From NCBI GenBank assembly GCA_903868655.1, contig CAIPWG010000537.1, positions 1 to 8,055 on the forward strand: a stretch of DNA of 8,055 nt, written 5' to 3'. The stretch's first letter is position 1. The number at the start of each line of letters is the position of its first letter. The position numbers and the translations under genes are program-made. This document shows positions 1 to 6,800 of the stretch, one piece after another. The notes under the pieces are model-generated. The model had not been told where the DNA came from and searched no databases. It saw only the letters and a program-made list of their open reading frames with translations. Source of the stretch: an uncultured Sphingomonadales bacterium. GTDB taxonomy: Bacteria; Pseudomonadota; Alphaproteobacteria; Sphingomonadales; Sphingomonadaceae.

Positions 1-637
1 ATGACAACTGATATCCGGCCACCGCGAAAAACTGCACCAGAAACGGAATTGTCGCCCATTTGCCCAAAGTCAGGTGGGCCATGCCGTGGCCAAGGGCGGT
101 TATCCCGATGGTGTAGATCAACAGGGCCGCGATCACCACAGCGGCCAGCGCACGCTGCGCCCAATGGATCATGTCATACCCGGCAATGGCAAAAGCCAGC
201 GCCGCCACGCTGAACGCGGCATAGATTTCAACGAGTGCGGGTTTCGACAGTGTCGTACCGGTCAGATCCTGCACCGCGACGCCGAACACCACCTCGTTGA
301 AAACAGTATAGCCCACATACGTCACCAGCGCGAAGCACCACACCAGCAAAGCGCCCTGATAGCCAAATTGAGGGCGCGACTGGATCATTTGCGGCAGGCC
401 CAGCTCGGGCCCCTGGCTCGAATGCGATGCCATAAACAGCGTGCCGAGCGCGCAGCCCGTAACGATGGCCAGCACCGACCAGCCGAACCCCAGTCCCATC
501 GCCATACCGATCGCGCCGGTTGCCAAAGTCGCCAAATGCGCATCGCCACTGAACCAGATCGGCCAGAGATGCCAGACTTTGCCATGACGTTCGCGCAGCG
601 GAACGTAATCAATGGCATGGCTTTCAACGAGCTTCAT
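1..637 (-). CDS. NCS1-family nucleobase:cation symporter (purine/cytosine permease type), N-terminal part, cut by the window edge
   Basis: Inner-membrane permease expected to import a nucleobase or related N-heterocycle with H+ or Na+. The minus strand reads open from 637 to base 1 (212 residues; full members are about 450-500). The start MKLVESHAIDYVPLRERHG and the stretch GPELGLPQMIQSRPQFGYQG (residues 76-95) match the NCS1 pattern of an amphipathic N-terminus followed by a GLPQM-x2-SR-x-FGY loop. Hydrophobic segments lie near residues 36-70, 94-120, 137-153, 163-182 and 198-212. I chose the ATG at 637 because GAGGG (647-643) sits 5 nt upstream of it; in-frame ATGs at 649 and 694 have no comparable ribosome site and would add residues unlike the family. 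It is transcribed divergently from the hydrolase gene. Substrate cannot be told; the transmembrane core is incomplete. Family call is by eye from remembered consensus. Confidence 0.85.
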   Translation of the reverse strand, partial: MKLVESHAIDYVPLRERHGKVWHLWPIWFSGDAHLATLATGAIGMAMGLGFGWSVLAIVTGCALGTLFMASHSSQGPELGLPQMIQSRPQFGYQGALLVWCFALVTYVGYTVFNEVVFGVAVQDLTGTTLSKPALVEIYAAFSVAALAFAIAGYDMIHWAQRALAAVVIAALLIYTIGITALGHGMAHLTLGKWATIPFLVQFFAVAGYQLS

Positions 638-789
638 CAAGGCCCTCATTGCGCGAACGGGTTCAGCGCGGCAGGATAGCGCCGCACAGGCCATTTCATG
701 CCCGACTGCGCTCGCAGGGGGAAGGGGGCAAACGACAGTGCAGTGTGTACCAGCCATTTGGTGCGCCGCGAGGGGGAGCGAAAGTCGCG
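638..789. promoter_or_regulatory. Divergent intergenic region between permease and hydrolase genes
   Basis: This 152-bp gap separates the two diverging start codons and must hold, or overlap, the promoters for both directions. It contains ribosome-site-like sequences at each end: GAGGG for the permease (minus strand, 647-643) and AGGGGGAG (771-778) for the hydrolase, the latter 11 nt from its ATG. A minus-strand TATCCT near 674-679 is the only -10-like hexamer I noticed, with no convincing -35 partner. A short tandem CAGTGCAGTG lies at about 737-746. No operator can be named. The region is called from gene layout, not from a recognised promoter. Confidence 0.35.
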
Positions 790-1722
790 ATGACAGGAAT
801 TTTGACAGGTCTCGTTCTGATCGGGCTGGCTCTGATGCTGGTCACTCGCTTTGCGATGCAACGCGCCGAACAGCTTGCGCCGCCCTTGGGGCAGTTTCGC
901 GATGTGCCCGGTGGACGGTTGCATTTCACCGATCAGGGCAGCGGCCGCGCTGTGGTGCTGATCCACGGTCTGGCCGGCAACTTGCGCAATTTCGCGCCCG
1001 AACTGGTCACGCAGCTCGCGCGTAACCATCGCGTGATCGCGGTCGACAGGCCGGGTGCAGGCTATTCGACGGTCACGGGCGCCATCCCCGATTTGCACGG
1101 CCAGGCGGCGATGGTGGCGGCGCTGATCGAGGGGCTTGATCTCGGCCCCGTCACGCTGGCGGGGCATTCACTCGGTGGCGCGCTGTCGTTGGCACTGGTC
1201 AAGGCGCGGCCCGACCTGGTGGCTTCGCTCGCGCTGATCGCGCCGCTGACCCAGCCGATTACCGATGTTCCACCGCAGTTTCGCACGCTGATGATCACAT
1301 CGCCATGGGCGCGCAAGATTGTTGCATGGTTGTTGATCGGGCCCGCGGGTCTGCTCGCCGGACGGGCACGGCAATTGCCCGCGTTTGCCCCCGATGCGGT
1401 GCCGGCCAATTTCGAAAGTCTGGGTGGTGGCGCGCTGCTGTTTCGCCCGGCCAATTTCGACTCCGCCTCGCAAGATGCGCAAGCCGTGCCGGTGGTGCTG
1501 CCCGCACTTGCCGAAACCTATGGCGCAATTGCCTGTCCGACCCATGTGCTGTTTGGCAGGGGCGACCAGATTTTGTCCCCCGCATTGCATGGAGAACTGT
1601 TTGTCACGCAAGTGGCTGGCGCTCGCTGTGATCTGGTCGAAGGCGGCCACATGCTGCCATCTGTGCACGGAGCTATGACGGCGCAATGGATCGAAACCGT
1701 GATCCAAGGGGTGTCGCAGTGA
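790..1722 (+). CDS. Membrane-anchored alpha/beta hydrolase
   Basis: A 310-residue alpha/beta-hydrolase-fold enzyme, probably an esterase, lipase or related hydrolase acting outside the cytoplasm. Residues 3-20 form one hydrophobic helix (signal anchor or uncleaved signal), followed by a short linker and the fold. Visible elements: oxyanion-hole HG (VVLIHGLAGN, residues 55-64), DRPGAGYS (86-93), nucleophile elbow GHSLGG with Ser127, the acidic residue Asp259 in GRGDQ, and catalytic His287 in GGHML. The triad is complete and the length is normal. The frame is open upstream to 649, but that stretch is low-complexity Arg/Gly and overlaps the divergent promoter region. The ATG at 790 places the hydrophobic helix at the very N-terminus and has AGGGGGAG (771-778) upstream. 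The stop TGA (1720-1722) overlaps the next gene's GTG. Substrate is unknown. Confidence 0.88.
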   Translation: MTGILTGLVLIGLALMLVTRFAMQRAEQLAPPLGQFRDVPGGRLHFTDQGSGRAVVLIHGLAGNLRNFAPELVTQLARNHRVIAVDRPGAGYSTVTGAIPDLHGQAAMVAALIEGLDLGPVTLAGHSLGGALSLALVKARPDLVASLALIAPLTQPITDVPPQFRTLMITSPWARKIVAWLLIGPAGLLAGRARQLPAFAPDAVPANFESLGGGALLFRPANFDSASQDAQAVPVVLPALAETYGAIACPTHVLFGRGDQILSPALHGELFVTQVAGARCDLVEGGHMLPSVHGAMTAQWIETVIQGVSQ

Positions 1723-2711
1723 TCGTGCGTTTTTTCCCGCGCGCACTCGCGCTCTTGTGTCTGGTCGCAAGCGCTCACAATGCTGGCGCTGCCCCGATGA
1801 ACATGCGCGTGCTGCGTATCAACGATCACGTGTTGTGCTTTTACGACGGCCGTCCGGCCGAAGCTTCGGTGACGCCGGGAGACAACAATTGGGCGGATTT
1901 CGGTGCCAACAATGTCGGCGTAGCGACATATGCCGTGGTGCAGGGTGATCGCGCGTTGGTCTATGACGCGTTTCCCAGCGTGCGTCAGGCGCAATGGGTG
2001 CGCGATTATCTGGAAAAATCAGGCATTCACCATTTTGTGCTGGTGAACAGCCATTGGCACCTCGATCATGTGGGCGGCAACGCAGTCTACGCCGACAGCG
2101 ACCGGATCGCGACCGAACGCACGCGGCAGCTGTTGAGCACGCACAAGGCGGCGATCGAGGCGGGCACGCAATCGGGCCCGCCGGCGATTACCCCGTTGGC
2201 CCTGCCAAATGTCGCCATTACGGCAGACACCGTATTTTACGTGGGCGATGTGCGCGTCGAACTGCGTCCGGTGAATATCCATTCCGCCGACGGACTGGTC
2301 ATCTATCTTCCTGCCGACCGTCTGCTGCTGGCAGGCGATACGCTGGAAGACACTGTTACTTTCATTTCTGAGCCCGAGGGCATCCCCGATCACGATCGCA
2401 ATCTGGCGGCGATGAAAAACTGGGGTTTTGACCATATTCTGCCAAATCACGGCGATCCCGCGATCATTGCCAAAGGCGGCTACTCGCTGGCGCTGATCGA
2501 TTTCACCCGCGCCTACTTGCGCCGAATGGTCGAACATTCGCACGATGCCGATTATCTGAAACAACCGATCGACGGCTACATTGCCGATGCCATGCGGCAA
2601 GGTACGGTCAGCATATGGTGGGCTTATCGCGAAGCGCACGAGTCAAACCTCGCCAAAGTGGCGTCGGCGTGGAAAGATCGCATGGTACCCGAATTCAACG
2701 CAAAGCCATGA
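1719..2711 (+). CDS. Secreted metallo-beta-lactamase-fold hydrolase
   Basis: A 330-residue MBL-superfamily metallohydrolase, likely binding two zinc ions. The N-terminus (residues 1-25, RFFPRALALLCLVASAHNAGAA) has the charge-hydrophobic-AxA layout of a Sec signal peptide, so the enzyme should be periplasmic. The metal site is complete: NSHWHLDHVGGN gives His112, His114, Asp116 and His117; His188 lies in NIHSADG, Asp207 in AGDT and His244 in LPNHGDP. I start it at GTG 1719: AAGGGG (1706-1711) lies 7 nt upstream, the start overlaps the hydrolase stop as GTGA, and the signal peptide is then positioned correctly. The frame's first ATG is at 1686, inside the upstream gene, and would put charged residues ahead of the signal. 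The subclass (lactonase, esterase, beta-lactamase or other) cannot be told. Its stop overlaps the GH16 start as ATGA. Confidence 0.87.
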   Translation: MIVRFFPRALALLCLVASAHNAGAAPMNMRVLRINDHVLCFYDGRPAEASVTPGDNNWADFGANNVGVATYAVVQGDRALVYDAFPSVRQAQWVRDYLEKSGIHHFVLVNSHWHLDHVGGNAVYADSDRIATERTRQLLSTHKAAIEAGTQSGPPAITPLALPNVAITADTVFYVGDVRVELRPVNIHSADGLVIYLPADRLLLAGDTLEDTVTFISEPEGIPDHDRNLAAMKNWGFDHILPNHGDPAIIAKGGYSLALIDFTRAYLRRMVEHSHDADYLKQPIDGYIADAMRQGTVSIWWAYREAHESNLAKVASAWKDRMVPEFNAKP

Positions 2712-3829
2712 ACATGCGTGTGTTACGCGCTGGGGTCTTGGCTATGCTTTTGTTGCAGACCGCATGCGGTGGTGGCTCGGATGGTACGGCTGGTACGGCA
2801 GCCCCATTGGCGCCGCCTGCGGTGCTTGCGCCACAGATTGCGACCAGTTCCGCGCAAGGCGGCGCGATGCTGGTCGCACTGTCGAGCGCGACTTCGGGCG
2901 CGACCATTCATTACACCACTGACGGCACGGCCCCAACCACCGCATCGCCGCAATATACGGCACCGTTTCTGGTCACCGCCAGCCAGACCGTGCAGGCGTT
3001 TGCGCTGGCGACAAGCGGCACCGCGAGCGCGGTAACCTCAAAGGCGCTGACGGTTGCAGTCGCTTCGGGTGCGCTGGTCTGGTCTGACGAATTTGCCAAT
3101 ACCAGCGGCAATCCGATTGCGCCCGATGCCGCGGTGTGGGCATATGACACCGGCAACGGCGGGTTCGGCAACAACGAGTTGCAGACGTATTGCGCATGGG
3201 GCAGCAATACCGCGCCGTGCCAGGCGGCCAACCCCAATGTATGGGTCGGCGGTGATGGTTTGCATATCGTGGCGCGCAACCCTGCCGCGGGTATCTACAC
3301 GTCGGCACGGTTGAAGACCCAGGGTCTGCTCAGCTTCCGGTATGGCCGGGTGGAAGTCATGGCCAGTCTGCCCGAAGGGCAGGGGTTGTGGCCGGCGATC
3401 TGGAGTCTGGGCAACAGCTTCGCGTACGCCAGTTGGCCTGCCAGCGGTGAGCAGGATATCATGGAACATGTAAACGGCATCGCGGCACCTGATGTGATAT
3501 ATGGATCGATACACGCCCCCGGAGCGAACCTGTCGACATCATATGCCTTTCCGGCAGCGCAAAACACTGCTGCGCTGCACGCCTACGGCATGATCTGGAC
3601 CCCGCAGAAGGTTGCATTCTATGTCGATGACCCGACCAATATCTATGCGACATATACCGCAACCCAAGTGACAGCGATGAACGGCGGGGTCTGGCCGTTT
3701 GACAACGGACAGGCCAATTTCCTGATCCTCAATCTGGCTGTTGGCGGGAATTTTCCCGGTTCGCCTGACACATCGACGCCTTGGCCCGCGCAGATGCTGG
3801 TCAAGTACGTGCGGATCTATGCCAACTGA
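2708..3829 (+). CDS. GH16 family beta-glucanase-like lipoprotein with N-terminal CHB_HEX_C-like domain
   Basis: A 373-residue exported glycoside hydrolase, probably cutting beta-1,3 or mixed-linkage glucans (laminarinase type). Residues 1-20 are a signal peptide ending LLLQTAC. Cys20 is the likely lipidated residue, though Gln at -3 is a weak lipobox fit. A Gly/Ala/Pro linker follows to about residue 42. Residues 43-118 resemble the chitobiase/beta-hexosaminidase C-terminal-like domain (IHYTTDGTAPT). The GH16 domain spans about 121-373: WSDEFA, NNELQTY, GRVEVMASLPEGQGLWPAIW, then the active-site motif GEQDIMEHVNG with Glu248 (nucleophile), Asp250 and Glu253 (acid/base), ending in KYVRIYAN. 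Cys162 and Cys171 could form a disulfide. The ATG at 2708 overlaps the preceding TGA (ATGA), indicating translational coupling; its own ribosome site is weak. Exact substrate is inferred from the family only. Confidence 0.9.
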   Translation: MNMRVLRAGVLAMLLLQTACGGGSDGTAGTAAPLAPPAVLAPQIATSSAQGGAMLVALSSATSGATIHYTTDGTAPTTASPQYTAPFLVTASQTVQAFALATSGTASAVTSKALTVAVASGALVWSDEFANTSGNPIAPDAAVWAYDTGNGGFGNNELQTYCAWGSNTAPCQAANPNVWVGGDGLHIVARNPAAGIYTSARLKTQGLLSFRYGRVEVMASLPEGQGLWPAIWSLGNSFAYASWPASGEQDIMEHVNGIAAPDVIYGSIHAPGANLSTSYAFPAAQNTAALHAYGMIWTPQKVAFYVDDPTNIYATYTATQVTAMNGGVWPFDNGQANFLILNLAVGGNFPGSPDTSTPWPAQMLVKYVRIYAN

Positions 3830-3841
3830 ACCGCGCTATCC

Positions 3842-3871
3842 TTGACAAACCGGCGTTTACGAAGGAACGCC
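3842..3871 (+). promoter_or_regulatory. TTGACA box and short hairpin ahead of the synthetase gene
   Basis: The 70-bp gap between the GH16 stop and the synthetase start carries a perfect -35-like TTGACA (3842-3847). The hexamer 17 nt later is GAACGC, a poor -10, so a standard sigma-70 promoter is not complete. An inverted repeat GGCGTT (3852-3857) / AACGCC (3866-3871) with an 8-nt loop lies just downstream. It lacks a T-run and so is a weak terminator candidate. The pair could be a promoter with a regulatory stem, an attenuator, or chance. Confidence 0.25.
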
Positions 3872-3899
3872 TGCGCTACAGCCGGGAAGCGGAAGGGTC

Positions 3900-6800
3900 A
3901 TGGGTACAGTCGAATTTCCAGGCCCGGCGCGTGATCTGATCACGGGGCCGGGTGGCCTGCTTCACGCCTTTTTCGAGGCGCCGTTGGCGTGCGATCCTGG
4001 CGCCATCGCGATCGATGTGCCGCCCGGTCGCGGGCGCTCCGATCGACAGGTCATGACGTATGGCGCGCTCGATGCGCTGGCCACGCGCATAGCGCAGCAT
4101 CTGGCAGGACGGATCGCGGGCGAAGCGGTGGTTGCGCTGCTGATCGGGCGCACGTCGCCCTTGCTGTATGCCGCGCAATTGGCCGTTTTGCGCACCGGTG
4201 CGGCGTTTACGTGCCTCGATCCGGCGTTTCCCGATGATCGCATGGCCGAAATCATCGCGGATGCGGGGCCTGTTGCGGTGCTGGCCGATGCCGCTGGACT
4301 GGATCGGCTGGGCCGGCTGGACCTGGCGCCGAACCTCGTGTGTGATGCCGAAGCGCTGGCGCGCCGCCCGGCACCCGACATGGCGCTGCCGGGGGCGATC
4401 GCCCCATCGCAGCTGGCTTATGTGATCTATACGTCGGGTACCACGGGCAAGCCCAAGGGCGTCGAGATCGAACACCGCAACATTGCCAATCTGATTGCCT
4501 CCGATCTGTCGGAATTTGCGCTCGGGCCGGTTGATCGCGTGGTGCAAGGGTCATCAAGCGCCTACGATTCCTCGCTGGAGGAGATATGGCTGGCACTGGC
4601 CAGCGGGGCGACACTGGTGGTGATGGACGATGCCGCTGCCCGGCTGGGTCCGGACGTGGTGGGCTGGCTGCGGGCCGAACGCGCTACGGTGTTCTGCCCG
4701 CCGCCGACGCTGTTGCGATCATCGGGTTGTGCCGATCCGCAAGGTGCGTTGCCCGATCTGCGGCTGCTCTATGTCGGTGGCGAAGCCTTGCCACAGGATC
4801 TGGCCGACTTGTGGGCGGCGGGGCGGCGCATGGTCAACGGCTATGGCCCGACCGAATGCGCGGTGACGTGTTTGCGCTGCGATGTCGTCCCGGGGCACGA
4901 AGTGGGGATCGGGCGCCCGGTACCGGGCATGACCGCCTGGGTGCTCGACGAGGCGCTGAACGAAGTGCCCGCAGGCCAGCGCGGCGAACTGTGCATCGGT
5001 GGCGCGGGCGTGGCACGCGGCTATCGCGATCGGCCAGAACTGACGGCTGAAAAATTCGTTGAACATCCGACGTTCGGCCGGATTTATCGTACCGGGGATC
5101 TGGTCGACTGCGATGACGCAGGCGTAGTCTATTATCACGGACGGATCGACGCCCAGGTCAAGATCCGTGGCTATCGTGTCGAACTGGGCGAGATCGAGGC
5201 CCGGCTTGGGGCGTTGGATGGCGTGCGGGCGGCGGCGGTGCGGGTTCAGCCCGGTGGTGAATTGGTTGGCTTTGTCGTGCCAAACGATCCGGCGCACTGG
5301 CCCGATCCCGATGCGTTGCGCGCGGCGCTGGCCAAGCAATTGCCCGCCTACATGGTGCCGGTCCAGATCGGCGTGATCGACGCGTTGCCAATTTCGGTCG
5401 GGGGCAAGCTTGACCGCGCCCGCCTGCCGCTGCTCGCATTGAGCGCAACCACCGGGATGCGGCCGTTTGTGGCGCCCGACGGCGAAATGGAAGGGTTGAT
5501 CGCGACAGCTATCGCCGATGTGCTGCGCCGAGATGGCGCGGTCTCGGTAGCTGACGACTTTTTTGCCGATCTCGGCGGCGATTCGCTCAGTGCTGCGCTT
5601 CTGGTGACGCTGTTGCGCGATGATCCGCGTACGCAATGGGTGACGGTCAGCGATATTTACGAAGCACGCACGGCGCGTGCTTTGGCCAGCGCCTCGCATG
5701 CCCTGGTTGAAGAGGGCCTGGCCCAGCCTGCCGAGCTGGACCAGCCACGCGTCGGCACCGTGCGGCCGATAATGGCCAATGTGGTGCAGCTTGGCTGGTT
5801 GGCGCTGGAGCTGTGCGGGGGTAGCTGGCTTGGCTGGCTGATGGTGTTCCGCGTATTTCCGCTGGCCTACGGTGGATTGGGGCTAGTGGGTTTTGTCGTG
5901 GCCGCGCCATTGATCGGGGTCGCCGGGCTGGCGTTGTATGTGCCGGTGTCGGTGGTTTTTGCTGTCGTGGTCAAACGTGTGCTCATCGGGCGCTATCGCC
6001 CGATCCGCGCGCGGGTGTGGAGCGGATGGTACTTGCGCCACTGGATCGTGGTGGCGGCGGCGCGCCTGATCCCGTGGCCGCTGTTGCAGGGATCTGGTCT
6101 GCAACAGGCGATCCTGCGCGCGCTGGGCGCGCGGATCGGGCGGGGGGTGCACATCCATCGCGGGGTCGATCTGGTGCGCGGTGGCTGGGATCTGCTCGAT
6201 CTGGGTGATGGCGTGGCGCTTGGTCAGGATGCGATGCTGGGCCTGGCCGATCTGGATCGCGGCGATGTCGTGATCGGGCCGATCGTGCTGGAGGCGGGCG
6301 CTACTTTGCTGACGCGTGCCGAAGTCGGCGGCTGGTGCCATATGGGTCGCGACAGCATGCTGACCGCGCTATCGGTGCTCAACCCGGGCATGACCATTCC
6401 GGCTGGCGAAATGTGGGACGGGGTTCCGGCCAAATCGGCGGGTCATGCTCCGGCAGCGCCGGCCCCGGCCAACGACGAACTGCCGCATTGGCTGTGGGAC
6501 ATAGCCGCGATGTTGAGCGAGGCGGCGTTGGGTTTTGCCATTGCGCTGCCGACGCAGGCCTTGGGCGTGGTCTTGTGCCTGATTACGGGTACACGCGTGG
6601 CTGATCTGTGGTGGTGGGCCTGGCATCCGCAGTTTGCCAGCCGCGCCGGGCAGGTGGTGCTGGCGGTGACTGTGCTGTCGGTACCTGTCACGCTGGTATG
6701 GACCGCGCTGATCCTGCGGCTGATGGGCCGGGTGCAGCCGGGTGTCGTTTCGCGCTGGAGTCTGGCCTATTTGCGCGCATGGCTAAAGGCCGGGCTGCTG

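Noticed and set aside
74..679. Plus-strand open frame of 201 codons at the left end
   Set aside because: It is antisense to the NCS1 permease, whose translation is clearly a membrane transporter; this frame is Arg/His/Gln-rich without domains.
1168..1770. Minus-strand open frame of 200 codons opposite the alpha/beta hydrolase
   Set aside because: The plus strand encodes a complete Ser-Asp-His triad; the antisense frame has no motif.
3852..3871. Rho-independent terminator after the GH16 gene
   Set aside because: The stem is only 6 bp and no T-run follows; kept only as a possible regulatory stem.
4719..5699. Minus-strand open frame of 326 codons opposite the adenylation/carrier domains
   Set aside because: The opposite strand carries unbroken NRPS core motifs; this frame has shadow-like composition and no family resemblance.
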